Shown one piece after another: positions 52,115 to 61,412 of a stretch of DNA of 64,000 nucleotides; within the stretch, counting starts at the first letter, position 1, and the number at the start of each line of letters is the position of its first letter. Origin of the DNA: Pseudobutyrivibrio ruminis CF1b. Its GTDB lineage: Bacteria > Bacillota > Clostridia > Lachnospirales > Lachnospiraceae. A program made the position numbers and the translations under genes. Location: assembly GCF_000424005.1 (NCBI RefSeq), contig NZ_AUJB01000010.1, positions 203,499 through 267,498 on the forward strand, read 5' to 3'. The notes beneath the pieces were generated by a model, which saw only the letters and a program-made list of their open reading frames with translations, made no database searches and had not been told where the DNA came from.

Positions 52115-52786
52115 ATGAGTAGAGATATTAAAGCGATACTTCATATAAAAAAATATAATGAACTATTCAATTTATTTATGATTGCAATAATAATAGCTGC
52201 GATGTTAATAATGTGTTTAGTTTTTTCCACTAATACTTCTTTCGATACAGAGGGATTATCTATGATACTGGCAGGCGGTATCATTGGTGGATACGTTGGA
52301 ACAAGTATGTTCTTTAAGATATTTTTTATCGCAGATGAAGTACCAAGAGGTCTTACCTTTGGTATGACAAGAAAGAAGCTATTCGTTGGATGTAGAATAG
52401 TGGATATGCTGGAAATCCTGTTCTTTACATTGGTAGCTTTTGCATTCATTAAAGTTATTGGCGTATCAATGATTTTAAAAGTTGCTGTTGCACTGTATGG
52501 TGTATATATGTGGGTGGAAGGCTTAGCTGGAAATAGTGTTGTGAGATATGGCAAGATTGCATACTGGGTTTATTATTTCGTATTTCTATTTGCAGTTATT
52601 GCATTGCCAAGATTGGGATATTTCATCCCTTCATTTGGAACACCTTTAGCTCTTGCTTGGGATTTCTTTATTAACCCATTTTTCAATCAGGGAATTGTTT
52701 GGACATCAATATTAGTATTTGATTTGCTTGGACTTATTGTTAACTGGCTTACATTTAGAAAGATTCCAGTGAATTACGCATCATAA
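52115..52786 (+). CDS. ABC exporter permease 2 (GntR-regulated)
   Basis: Membrane protein of 223 residues with six predicted helices. It has the same size and general plan as its upstream neighbour, including a conserved short loop with GxxRKxLF-like sequence (FGMTRKKLFVGCR here, LSMGARRRDVFWGQ there), so the two probably pair as a heterodimeric pore. AGTGGAGG precedes the start. It ends the operon. Confidence 0.82.
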   Translation: MSRDIKAILHIKKYNELFNLFMIAIIIAAMLIMCLVFSTNTSFDTEGLSMILAGGIIGGYVGTSMFFKIFFIADEVPRGLTFGMTRKKLFVGCRIVDMLEILFFTLVAFAFIKVIGVSMILKVAVALYGVYMWVEGLAGNSVVRYGKIAYWVYYFVFLFAVIALPRLGYFIPSFGTPLALAWDFFINPFFNQGIVWTSILVFDLLGLIVNWLTFRKIPVNYAS

Positions 52787-52798
52787 AAATTTAGTTAT

Positions 52799-52827
52799 GG
52801 GAGGCCGTAAGGCCTCCTAATTTGTTT
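52799..52827 (+). terminator. Hairpin after the GntR-ABC operon
   Basis: GGAGGCC pairs perfectly with GGCCTCC around GTAA. The following TAATTTGTTTT is only moderately T-rich, so termination may be partial. Confidence 0.65.
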
Positions 52828-52850
52828 TAGTGGGTAATATTGTTTATAAT
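52822..52850 (+). promoter_or_regulatory. Promoter of the SPFH stress operon
   Basis: TTGTTT, a 17-base spacer and TATAAT, 43 bases before the start of the SPFH gene. Confidence 0.65.
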
Positions 52851-52892
52851 ATAAAATAAATATTTTTAATTATCAGGAGGATAATGTAACAA

Positions 52893-54074
52893 ATGGGATT
52901 AATTCAAGCATTTAAAGGGTCAGTATCGGCGGAACTGGCTAACCAGTGGAAAGAATTCTTCGTTTGCGATTCTATGTCAAACGATGTGCTTTTAAAGAGA
53001 GCTACTCACAAAATCTCTGGAAAGAGCAGCAACACAAAGGGCGAGCAGGACGTTATTACAAAGGATTCTGTTGTAATCGTTAACGAAGGTCAGTGTGCCC
53101 TTTTAGTAGACAGCGGAAAGATTATCGATGTAGCTGCTGAGGCAGGTGCATACTCATGGGAGGATAATGGTTCTGCATCAATCTTCGCCGGCAACTTCGC
53201 AGCTGTATTCAAAGAGTTTGGCCGTCGTTTCACATTCGGTGGTGAGAAGCCAGTACAGCAGAGAGTTTACTTCGTAAATACGAAGGATATCACTGGGCTC
53301 AAGTTCGGTACTCCAACTCCAATTCCATTTAGAATTTTAGATAACAATATTGGATTCGATTTAGATACAAGCTTAAAGTGCAATGGTAATTATAGTATGC
53401 AGGTTTCAGATCCTACTGCACTTTATACAAACTTAGCAGGAAATGTTAGAGATGAGTATACTATCGACGACATTTCTGATCAGCTTAGAGCTACATTTAT
53501 TCAGGCTCTTCAGCCAGCACTTGGTCAGCTTTCTGAAATGGGAATCAGACCTTCAGGTGTTCCAGGTCACACAAAGGAAATCTCTGACGCAATGGCACAG
53601 CAGCTTAATACAGAGTGGACAGAGAAGTACGGTCTTGCTGTTACTTCTGTTCAGATTCTCTCAGCAGTAATGCCAGAGGATGATCAGGCTACTCTTAAGG
53701 AGCTTCAGAAGACAGGTGCATTCCGTTCACAGGCTATGGCAGGTGCTACACTTGTTCAGGCTCAGGCAGCAGCTATGCAGGCAGCAGCAAGCAATGCAAA
53801 CGGTGCAGCTATGGGATTCTATGGATTAAATATGGCTACACAGGCAGGCGGTGCAAACGCAGCAGATTTATTAAATGCAGGAGCAGCTCAGCAGGCAGCA
53901 CAGCAGCAGGCTATGCCTCAGCAGGGAATGCCAGCAGGTCAGCCTATGGGACAGCAGGGCTTCAATGAAGTTCCTCAGGGCGGACAGCCACAGGCAGGCA
54001 GATGGTTCTGCCCAAATTGTGGAAATGAGAACTACGGCAACTTCTGCGTAAACTGCGGCACAAAGAGACCATAA
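52893..54074 (+). CDS. SPFH-domain protein with C-terminal zinc ribbon, YdjI-like
   Basis: Protein of 393 residues. The N-terminal 260 residues form an SPFH/band-7-like domain of the 'virion core protein' type (VIVNEGQCALLVDSGKI near 55, GQLSEMGIRPSGV and YGLAVTSVQILSAVMPE near 250). A Gln/Ala-rich linker follows (about 290-365), then a zinc ribbon FCPNCGNENYGNFCVNCG. No membrane helix is present, so membrane contact would be through partners. In Bacillus subtilis YdjI works with YdjG and YdjH to hold PspA-type stress proteins at the membrane. Here both partners follow in the same order of function. Confidence 0.88.
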   Translation: MGLIQAFKGSVSAELANQWKEFFVCDSMSNDVLLKRATHKISGKSSNTKGEQDVITKDSVVIVNEGQCALLVDSGKIIDVAAEAGAYSWEDNGSASIFAGNFAAVFKEFGRRFTFGGEKPVQQRVYFVNTKDITGLKFGTPTPIPFRILDNNIGFDLDTSLKCNGNYSMQVSDPTALYTNLAGNVRDEYTIDDISDQLRATFIQALQPALGQLSEMGIRPSGVPGHTKEISDAMAQQLNTEWTEKYGLAVTSVQILSAVMPEDDQATLKELQKTGAFRSQAMAGATLVQAQAAAMQAAASNANGAAMGFYGLNMATQAGGANAADLLNAGAAQQAAQQQAMPQQGMPAGQPMGQQGFNEVPQGGQPQAGRWFCPNCGNENYGNFCVNCGTKRP

Positions 54075-54092
54075 GGGTTTGGAGAGTAATAA

Positions 54093-55682
54093 ATGGCAAC
54101 AATGTTTCCATGCCCTAATTGTGGAGGGCAGCTTAGATTTTCTGCGGAAGATCAGCAATTGAAATGTAAATCCTGTGGTTCACTTACAGAAATAGACAGT
54201 TATACACCAGATGATAAAATCGGCATGGACACCATCACAACAAATGTTTATGAGTGTCCTTGCTGTGGTGGAGAAATCCAGCTTATAGATAACGACGGAA
54301 TGGAGTTTTGCCCATATTGTGGTAATCAGGCCACAATGCAGGAGAAGTTCTCTACAGAGGGCGCTCCAAAGTACATCCTTCCATTCCAGCTCAACAAGGC
54401 GAAGGCCAGAGATAAATATAAAAGTCTTACAGGACATCTTCATTTTGCTCCAGATGGCCTTGGTGACAAGGATAATATCGAGAAGCTGGTAGGCATGTAT
54501 GTGCCATATTATCTTTACGATTACAGTATTGATGATGAAATAGAATACAAAGGTAAGACAACAAGATCCACAGCAGATTATTATATTACCGACTATGCAA
54601 ATGTTGATGTGTCGGTAAAGGTAGATAGTTTGAAGGTGCCTTTTGATGCATCTCAGACTTTGGATGACAGTATTGCGGCAAAGCTTGAGCCATTTCCAAT
54701 GGATAAAGTAAGAACTTTTAATCCGGGATATTTGGCAGGCTTCTTCGTTGAGAATTCTACTGTAGACAAGGATGTTTATAAATCAGACTCCTTGGATAAA
54801 GCAGTAGACTATCTCTGCTCCGAAGTAAGTAAGGGCAGTCACGGTTACAGCCCTGAGGCAGGCACAAAATACGAAATCCAGACGAAGCTTGCAAATGATT
54901 TGAAGTACGATGATGCTCAGGGCGCTTACATGCCAATGTACTTCATGACTACTAAGTATGATGACAGAGTAGCTTACTCTATTATCAATGGAGCCAACGG
55001 TGTGTCATACATCGATATGCCTATTGATAAGAAAAAAATGTATTTCTTTGCAGGAAAAGTATCTGCAGGAATTTTTGTAGTGCTTCTTTTGTTAAGCTTT
55101 ATTTTGAACTTCAGTTTTAATGTTAAGAGCCTTTGCTCTTTTGGCGCTCTTGTTTCAGCATTGATTGCTTTAGTGGGAGCGATATTGGCAGAGAAGACTT
55201 ACAGCACAGATAATCATCTTAATGACAAGGGATATTTCCAGAATGCAGAGACTGTGAAGGAAAAGAAGGTGAAGAAGGCTAAGAAATCATCAGCCTTAAG
55301 TGGTGCAACCTTAACAGGAGTGATGGTAGTAATAGCCATTGCTATCTTTGCTGTTTCAATGGAATTTACTGGCGCGCTCCTTGGTATTCTTCCTTATATC
55401 TTCTATCCAGTCAGTGTAATCATGATTATTGTGGCACTGATTAAGGTGAAGAAGGGCGAGAAAAAGGTAATGCGTCTTGGCATAATTGCATGGGCCGTCT
55501 CAATAGTTGTAAGGCTTATTAATTTGCCAAATGATATTTTTTACTATGCAGCTTTGATAGTAGCATTTGTGGTAATTCTTGTTTCCATAAATGCCATTGT
55601 GAATGAATATAATCGATTCGCAACTCATCCTGCACCTCAGTTCCTTAAGAAGGGAGGTAGGTTAGAAAATGCGAGAGATTAG
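54093..55682 (+). CDS. Double zinc-ribbon membrane protein, YdjG-like
   Basis: Protein of 529 residues with two N-terminal zinc ribbons: CPNCGGQL...CKSCG (about 6-29) and CPCCGGEI...CPYCG (about 55-77). A soluble middle domain of about 230 residues follows and then five or so membrane helices from about 315 to 510. This corresponds to YdjG of Bacillus. It follows the SPFH gene after 18 bases and overlaps the TPM gene by 14 bases, so the three genes are co-translated. Confidence 0.86.
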   Translation: MATMFPCPNCGGQLRFSAEDQQLKCKSCGSLTEIDSYTPDDKIGMDTITTNVYECPCCGGEIQLIDNDGMEFCPYCGNQATMQEKFSTEGAPKYILPFQLNKAKARDKYKSLTGHLHFAPDGLGDKDNIEKLVGMYVPYYLYDYSIDDEIEYKGKTTRSTADYYITDYANVDVSVKVDSLKVPFDASQTLDDSIAAKLEPFPMDKVRTFNPGYLAGFFVENSTVDKDVYKSDSLDKAVDYLCSEVSKGSHGYSPEAGTKYEIQTKLANDLKYDDAQGAYMPMYFMTTKYDDRVAYSIINGANGVSYIDMPIDKKKMYFFAGKVSAGIFVVLLLLSFILNFSFNVKSLCSFGALVSALIALVGAILAEKTYSTDNHLNDKGYFQNAETVKEKKVKKAKKSSALSGATLTGVMVVIAIAIFAVSMEFTGALLGILPYIFYPVSVIMIIVALIKVKKGEKKVMRLGIIAWAVSIVVRLINLPNDIFYYAALIVAFVVILVSINAIVNEYNRFATHPAPQFLKKGGRLENARD

Positions 55683-56427
55683 AAAAATAGTCCTTGGGTT
55701 GATTGCAGCAGTTATGCTGCTTACACCTGTTAATGTATATGCAGCAGCTTCAAACATTTATATTGCTGATGATGCAAATATTCTCACAGACGCTGATGAG
55801 GCAGAGGTTTTAGAATATTTGGAGACACTTAGCGGTGATACAAAGTACGTGGTAGCCACTACTGATGCTTCAAGCATTGACTCTACAGATGAAAAGCTGT
55901 TTGATTACTACACAGCCAGGTATTCAAATTATGATGACGGCGTGGCATTTATCATCGATATGGATGAGCGTGTAATCTGGATGTCCGGATATGGAAAATA
56001 CCAGAAGAGTATTTCCAGTGCAGATGCTACAGATATCACAGATAACATTTATCGCTACGCATCAAAGGGCGATTATAAAACCTGTATCATTAAGGCCTTC
56101 ACTCAGGCAGATACACTTACAAATAAAGGTTTTATCTTAAGACCTATGAGAATAATTGTATCCTTCCTGCTTGCCATAATTATTGGTTTATTATTCAGTT
56201 TCTTTATGGCTATGTCAGAACGTTCAAATGTTAAGATGGACGGCAAAGGCGCAGAGATTCTCATGGCTGGCGCCGCAATTGCAGGCACAGCTGCTATATA
56301 TGACACACGAAGAGTACGACGCTCTCAAAATAGTAGTTCCGGAAGCCATTCAGGTGGCGGATTCTCCGGTGGAGGCGGTGGCTTCTCAGGAGGTGGCGGT
56401 CACTCAGGCGGTGGACACAGCTTCTAA
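55669..56427 (+). CDS. TPM-domain protein with glycine-rich tail, YdjH-like
   Basis: Protein of 252 residues: signal peptide (KIVLGLIAAVMLLTPVNVYAAA), extracellular TPM (DUF477) domain about 25-145 with NIYIADDANILTDADEAEV, one membrane helix near 163-185, and a cytoplasmic or surface Gly/Ser-rich tail (FSGGGGGFSGGGGHSGG). This matches YdjH and the YgcG family. With the two upstream genes it forms a YdjGHI-like membrane-stress module. No pspA/ydjF homologue is adjacent, so the Psp partner, if any, is elsewhere. Confidence 0.88.
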   Translation: MREIRKIVLGLIAAVMLLTPVNVYAAASNIYIADDANILTDADEAEVLEYLETLSGDTKYVVATTDASSIDSTDEKLFDYYTARYSNYDDGVAFIIDMDERVIWMSGYGKYQKSISSADATDITDNIYRYASKGDYKTCIIKAFTQADTLTNKGFILRPMRIIVSFLLAIIIGLLFSFFMAMSERSNVKMDGKGAEILMAGAAIAGTAAIYDTRRVRRSQNSSSGSHSGGGFSGGGGGFSGGGGHSGGGHSF

Positions 56428-56459
56428 TGGATTTGTTTTGAATTATTAAGGAGGCAATG

Positions 56460-57548
56460 ATGACAAAGAAAAATGGACGGGTGGAGTTTTTACGTTTTAT
56501 TTTTGCTTTGGCTATATTGTTCTTTCATATTCACAAAAGATTTGCAGATGGGGGAATGATTGAGCTTGGAAATACAGGTCTCAACTTTTTCGCCAGAGGC
56601 TATATTGGAGTAGAGTTTTTCTTTTTGGTATCAGGTTATTTGCTCGCTGCAAGTGCCTATGCCAAAAGAGAAAAATCTACAGAGATGATTGGTACCGAAA
56701 CAGCACTTATGATGAAGAAAAAGTTTTGGAATGTTTTTCCTTATCATCTCTTTGCAACCGTACTTACGATTATCGTAAATGCGTATTTCCTGGAGAAGAC
56801 AGCTCTGGACAGATATCACTATGTAGTGGATTCCTGGGCATCTATATTCTTCTTACAGGTATTTGGATTCGACAGTACATGGGTAAATAAACTTACATGG
56901 TATTTGGATGTATGGTTTATGGTTACCTTTATCTTCTATCCATTACTGAGAAAACACTATGATGTGTTCGTTAAGATTGTGTGCCCACTTCTGGCACTGT
57001 TTGTGCTGGGATACATGGCTCACGAATATGATGGAATCGCAGGTGTAGATGGCTGGACAGGAATGTTTTACAAATGCTTTCTGAGAGGCCTTTCTGAGAT
57101 GGCATTGGGCTGTAGTACCTATAGTCTTACCAGACAGATTAGCAGATATAATTTTACAAAAGCAGGAAAGATAATTCTTGGATTTTTGGAAATTTTCTGT
57201 TACTTGATTGTATTTAGATATGCCTGTACAGAAATGGATGTGAAATATAGCTTCCCAGTAATTTTTGTTTTATGGGTTGCAGTTATTCTTTCATTTTCAA
57301 ATATTAATCCTTGTGAAAAGTTTTTTGACAAGCCTGTTTTCTACTGGATGGGCAGGGTCAGTCTTATGATCTATCTGAATCAATTTTATGCCATCCGATT
57401 GGTACAGGAGCTCTGCGAAGAATCCAGCTTTGCAGTGAAAACATTTTTATGTTCCATCGTGACATTTGCAGGCGCTTTTGTCTGCGATAAGGTTGTAGGG
57501 TGGTTCATAAAAAATAAACCTATAAGCAGGTTAATCATTAATTCTTAG
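56460..57548 (+). CDS. Acyltransferase-3 family membrane protein
   Basis: Membrane acyltransferase of 362 residues with about ten helices (family of OafA/WecH). It opens with the family motif GRVEFLRFIFALAILFFHI, in which the histidine is catalytic, and has ARGYIGVEFFFLVSGYLLA near 45. It transfers acyl (often acetyl) groups to surface glycans. Two adjacent ATGs exist; AGGAGG is only 2 bases from the first (56457) and 5 from the second (56460), so the second is preferred. It is followed within 11 bases by an MBOAT gene. Confidence 0.9.
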   Translation: MTKKNGRVEFLRFIFALAILFFHIHKRFADGGMIELGNTGLNFFARGYIGVEFFFLVSGYLLAASAYAKREKSTEMIGTETALMMKKKFWNVFPYHLFATVLTIIVNAYFLEKTALDRYHYVVDSWASIFFLQVFGFDSTWVNKLTWYLDVWFMVTFIFYPLLRKHYDVFVKIVCPLLALFVLGYMAHEYDGIAGVDGWTGMFYKCFLRGLSEMALGCSTYSLTRQISRYNFTKAGKIILGFLEIFCYLIVFRYACTEMDVKYSFPVIFVLWVAVILSFSNINPCEKFFDKPVFYWMGRVSLMIYLNQFYAIRLVQELCEESSFAVKTFLCSIVTFAGAFVCDKVVGWFIKNKPISRLIINS

Positions 57549-57559
57549 GGGAGAATAAA

Positions 57560-58924
57560 TTGGTTTTCAGCTCACTTATTTTTTGCACAATCTTCCTTCC
57601 ACTTTGCCTTTTGGTTTACTATGGGGTTCCAAGAGTACTTGGTGGAGGGCAGACACGCAAAATTATTTTATCTAATTATATATTGCTGTGCTTCAGTTTG
57701 ATTTTCTACGCTTTTGGTGGCGTGAAATATCTGCTTTTGATTGCTGCGGTTATTTTCATGAACTGGTGCGCAGGCTTCCTTGTGTCAAAAGGACGTCACG
57801 GTGATTTTGTGAGACATTTAGGTCTTATTGGAGCCGTTGTATTTGACATGGGATTGCTTTTCTTTTTCAAATATTACAATCCACAGGAAATAGTCCTCCC
57901 TGTTGGTATTTCTTTCTTTACCTTTCAGGCCCTGTCCTATGTAATCGATGTGTATAAGGATACAGTAGAGGTGCAGGGAAATCCGTTTTATTTTGCACTT
58001 TATATTTCGTGCTTCCCACAGCTGGTGGCAGGTCCTATTGTCCACTATAAGGACATAGCAGGACAGCTCACAGACAGAGTGGTTGGCTCATATGAATTTG
58101 CCGAGGGAATCAAGCGCTTTTGTTTTGGCCTTGGCAAAAAAGTTCTTATCGCAAATACGTTAGCTGTGGTTGTGGACAATGTTTGGAGTGGCGATATTTC
58201 AAAGCTGGATGCTACAGTGGCATGGCTTGGTGCTATTTGCTATTCATTCCAGATTTATTTTGATTTCAGCGGATATTCCGATATGGCCATTGGCCTGGGA
58301 AAGATGTTTGGATTTGATTTCAAAGAGAACTTTAATCACCCTTACCGAGCAGAATCAGTGCGAGATTTTTGGAGACGCTGGCATATTTCCCTTTCAAGCT
58401 GGTTTAGAGATTATGTGTATATCCCATTGGGAGGAAGCCATTGCTCAATGGCCAGAACATGCCTGAATATTTTTGTAGTATTTTTACTTACAGGTATCTG
58501 GCATGGAGCCAACTGGACATTCCTTGTTTGGGGTGTTGTATATGGTATTCTTCTTATTTTCGAGAGGCTTTGGTTTGGAAAGATTTTGGACAAGAATCCA
58601 GTTAAGTTTTTGAACAGGATGCTGATTTTTATTGTTGTGACTATACTTTGGGTAGTGTTTAGAGCCCCTAGTGTTGCTACTGCAGGAACATTTATCTCAA
58701 GAATGTTTGTTGGAGGCATCAAGCCTATCAACCTTGTGAATCAGCTTTCGGGCTTAAGTGTAATGGCATTTATATGCGCATGTCTCTTTGGAGGTTTTGT
58801 GCAGTCGCATATGAGTGTAAAGGCAGTGAAGGGCAATGCATTTGTGTGCCTCGGGTTGCTGTTGCTTAGTTTGTTGTTCCTGGTGAACGGTACTTATAAT
58901 CCATTTATTTATTATCAATTCTAG
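57560..58924 (+). CDS. MBOAT O-acyltransferase, AlgI/DltB-like
   Basis: Membrane-bound O-acyltransferase of 454 residues with about eleven helices. Hallmarks are VGISFFTFQALSYVIDVYKD, FPQLVAGPIVHY and RAESVRDFWRRWHISLSSWFRDYVYIPLGG, and the invariant histidine in LLTGIWHGANWTFLVWG. It moves acyl groups across the membrane for transfer to an exported polysaccharide. The start is TTG, with GGGGAG about 6 bases upstream; no ATG fits. It sits next to an AlgJ/AlgX-type SGNH gene, the usual partner. Confidence 0.93.
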   Translation: MVFSSLIFCTIFLPLCLLVYYGVPRVLGGGQTRKIILSNYILLCFSLIFYAFGGVKYLLLIAAVIFMNWCAGFLVSKGRHGDFVRHLGLIGAVVFDMGLLFFFKYYNPQEIVLPVGISFFTFQALSYVIDVYKDTVEVQGNPFYFALYISCFPQLVAGPIVHYKDIAGQLTDRVVGSYEFAEGIKRFCFGLGKKVLIANTLAVVVDNVWSGDISKLDATVAWLGAICYSFQIYFDFSGYSDMAIGLGKMFGFDFKENFNHPYRAESVRDFWRRWHISLSSWFRDYVYIPLGGSHCSMARTCLNIFVVFLLTGIWHGANWTFLVWGVVYGILLIFERLWFGKILDKNPVKFLNRMLIFIVVTILWVVFRAPSVATAGTFISRMFVGGIKPINLVNQLSGLSVMAFICACLFGGFVQSHMSVKAVKGNAFVCLGLLLLSLLFLVNGTYNPFIYYQF

Positions 58925-58927
58925 AAG

Positions 58928-58958
58928 CTGGCACCGCAGGTGACTGATGAGGTGTAAA
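58928..58958 (+). repeat. Dispersed repeat A, copy 2, at a gene start
   Basis: Matches 10685-10715 at 27 of 31 positions: hairpin CACC-GCA-GGTG, then GATGAGG and GTAAA. Its GATGAGGTG serves as the likely ribosome binding region of the AlgJ-like gene, and its ATG (58947) is the first in-frame ATG. Confidence 0.7.
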
Positions 58959-60242
58959 TTGACCTTTAAAAATCTGAGAACAAAAATATTTATAGTGGTA
59001 TTCTTACTCATCCTCACCATCCCTTGGGTAGGGGGTGGTTTACTGCGCCTATTTTCAGCTGACACATACCAGGCAGTTTCCGTGGTGGAGACAGAAAAGC
59101 GTCAGATGCAGAACATTGAGTGGTCCAACCTTTTAAATACCGGTGAGAGTGTAAGTGGATTTATAGATGACAGAATTCCTTTTAGATATACTTTGATTTC
59201 CATTTATAAATCTATGAATGACGTCATAGATGGCCAGTATCAGAAGATGGCAACAGCCGTTGGCCAGAAGCTTTATAGCGCCGATGCCAATAAGAATAAG
59301 GTTGTGGAGAGAGGCCGCACCAACATGCCTATTGTGCCTGGAGAAGAGGTGCAGCAGGCAGCGGATGATATTTTAGATGATGATATCTTTTTCCCACTTC
59401 GTGTAAATCAGGATGTTATTGTGGGAAGATTTGGCTGGTTATATCTATATGGCGAGAATGAGTATGAATGCTATGTGGGTTCCAATATTTTAAGTGACGA
59501 TGAGATGCAGCATTACGTGAATCTGGTGAATCAGTTACAGGCTATATGCCAGGCTCGGGGAAAAGAGCTGTATGTTTACATAGCACCTAACAAGTCTTCC
59601 GTTTATCCAAAGTACATGCCGACAGTTGAAAAGGTGGATGACTGGAGACGTATTTCCCGTCTCTATCAGAAGATGCAAAATGAGGCCAATGCTCCATTTA
59701 TCTATCCAATCATAGAGGAGCTGGAGGCATCCAATGTGTTCCAGGTATATTACAAGTACGACAGCCATTGGAATCATCTGGGAGGTCTTTATGGCACCAA
59801 CGCTCTTTATGCAGCAATGGGAGTGGAGCAGACAGATCCTGCATCATGGATTGTAGGAACTCAGGATGCTGATAAATATGAGCTTTATACTTACATGGGA
59901 ATTCCAGATTCTATGGTTACTCATGATGATGCTGAGTACACTGTGGACTACAGACCAGAGATAGAAGTGAATGGTTTGGATGTGGAAAAAATGATTTGCC
60001 GAACCACAAGTAATGGCGCAAATCAAAAGAAGCTGTGCCTCATCGGCGACAGCTTCCGTGTAAACATGATGCCATATATAGCTAAAGATTTTACCAACTG
60101 TACCTTCGTTCATCGTGACTATATGAAGGAAGTATCAAACGACATCAAAGACGCAGATATCATCGTAATCGAGGCTGTAGAACGCTACGATTATGAAGGA
60201 TTTAAAACTATACAGAAGGTAATTAATTTGTTGAGTAATTAA
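58947..60242 (+). CDS. AlgJ/AlgX-like SGNH acetyltransferase
   Basis: Exported protein of about 431 residues with one N-terminal membrane helix (about 14-34). The SGNH fold shows YVYIAPNKSSVYPKYMP near 200, the catalytic Asp-His pair in YDSHWNHLGG near 273 and the serine in LIGDSFRVNM near 368. Such proteins take acyl groups from an MBOAT partner and attach them to an exopolysaccharide. The start is uncertain: ATG at 58947 has only a 3-base gap to AGGTGA, while TTG at 58959 follows GAGG at 6 bases, both within dispersed repeat A. The 3' end overlaps the convergent gene by 4 bases. Confidence 0.86.
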   Translation: MRCKLTFKNLRTKIFIVVFLLILTIPWVGGGLLRLFSADTYQAVSVVETEKRQMQNIEWSNLLNTGESVSGFIDDRIPFRYTLISIYKSMNDVIDGQYQKMATAVGQKLYSADANKNKVVERGRTNMPIVPGEEVQQAADDILDDDIFFPLRVNQDVIVGRFGWLYLYGENEYECYVGSNILSDDEMQHYVNLVNQLQAICQARGKELYVYIAPNKSSVYPKYMPTVEKVDDWRRISRLYQKMQNEANAPFIYPIIEELEASNVFQVYYKYDSHWNHLGGLYGTNALYAAMGVEQTDPASWIVGTQDADKYELYTYMGIPDSMVTHDDAEYTVDYRPEIEVNGLDVEKMICRTTSNGANQKKLCLIGDSFRVNMMPYIAKDFTNCTFVHRDYMKEVSNDIKDADIIVIEAVERYDYEGFKTIQKVINLLSN

Positions 60243-61315
60243 AGCGCACCAATCAAATGCTGTGCAATGGCTGCGAAGCCTGCATCATTTGGATGGCCTG
60301 CAAGGAATGAGCCGATTGTGTACACAGTACCATCTGGTGTTGTGTACTGATCGCCAGCCTGAAGCATGTAATCCTGCACACCCTGGATGTCAGAAAGGCT
60401 TACGTATGTGATGCCATTTGCAGAAGCTACTTCCTTCTTTGTGCTGATGATGCTCTTGTATGCCCAGAAATTATCAAGCATGACAATTCTTGCATTTGGA
60501 TTGTATGTCTTGATGTATGTAATCATATCTGTGAGATCCTCTTTGAAGTGGCTCTCGTGACCCTTTACATTTTCACCAAGCTCAATAACGATTGTTCCAT
60601 ACTGATATTTTGTGATGTATGGATCCAAATCATCTAACTCATAATTTCTTGTGCTTGAAAATTCCCATGAACGAAGTGACATGTAATCAAATGAGCTATA
60701 GCCCTTGGCTGCAACTGTAAGATGTACATAGTCATTCTCTGGTGCTGTGGCGCCGCAACCCCAGCCTGAACCCCACCAATCCTTTGTTGCAGGATAAAGT
60801 GTGATGGAGTTTCCAATAAATAAAATATCCTTTGTGGCAGATGGTACTGATTTTGAGCTTGAGATTGGAAGTGGAATAGGTAAGTATTCCTTAGAAACAT
60901 CCTCAAAGGCTACGTATCCGTAATCGCCGTTTATTTTAATCTTGTAGTAATCAGTCTGCTTACATTTTCCTACGATAGAAACACGTGAATCTAATGAAAG
61001 AGTACCAATGATTTCTGCTGTGTCATATGGCTCCTGACGTACAGTTGCCTTTGACTGAGCATAGTAGGTAGCTTCCATTTTTGAGAAAGTGTATTTATCT
61101 TTCTTTTCTGAGGAATCCTTGCTTTCTTTTTTCTCAGCCTTAAGCTTTGCAGCCTGAGCAGCTTCTTCCTCTGCGATTCGAAGTTCCTCCTGCTCTTTTT
61201 CGATGCGGGCTCTCTCTTCAGCTTCCTGCTTGTTCTTCTGAACTGTAAGAAATCCCAGCGCAATAATCAATGCAAATAACGATATCCATAGAGTAATTAC
61301 TATCTTCTTCTTCAA
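60239..61315 (-). CDS. Membrane-anchored SH3 / SGNH-hydrolase protein
   Basis: Protein of 358 residues: one N-terminal membrane helix (5-24), a charged coiled coil (about 27-72, Glu/Lys/Ala-rich), a bacterial SH3-like domain (about 78-143, YYAQSKATVRQEPYDTAEIIG) and an SGNH domain with FIGNSITLYP, the GEN block in VIELGENVKG and a late GHPNDAGF. The SH3 domain may bind peptidoglycan and place the esterase at the wall. The start is TTG at 61315, with AGGAG 7 bases upstream and no better ATG. It is convergent with the O-acylation operon and may remove what that operon adds. Confidence 0.86.
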   Translation of the reverse strand: MKKKIVITLWISLFALIIALGFLTVQKNKQEAEERARIEKEQEELRIAEEEAAQAAKLKAEKKESKDSSEKKDKYTFSKMEATYYAQSKATVRQEPYDTAEIIGTLSLDSRVSIVGKCKQTDYYKIKINGDYGYVAFEDVSKEYLPIPLPISSSKSVPSATKDILFIGNSITLYPATKDWWGSGWGCGATAPENDYVHLTVAAKGYSSFDYMSLRSWEFSSTRNYELDDLDPYITKYQYGTIVIELGENVKGHESHFKEDLTDMITYIKTYNPNARIVMLDNFWAYKSIISTKKEVASANGITYVSLSDIQGVQDYMLQAGDQYTTPDGTVYTIGSFLAGHPNDAGFAAIAQHLIGAL

Positions 61316-61412
61316 AATAATTCTCCTATCAAAAACATGTTAATTAATTTATAATTGACGTTAGTAAAAAGTATTATAACACTTATATCCGGATTAGTCA
61401 TTTAGGGGGATT

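Noticed and set aside
58928..58975. Possible hammerhead ribozyme (CTGATGAG motif)
   Set aside because: The CTGATGA core is there, but the required GAAA after stem II and the flanking stems I and III are missing; the segment is better explained as dispersed repeat A.
61349..61380. Promoter for nnr (TTGACG ... TATAAC)
   Set aside because: Spacing between the candidate hexamers is only 14 bases, so I did not list it as a feature.
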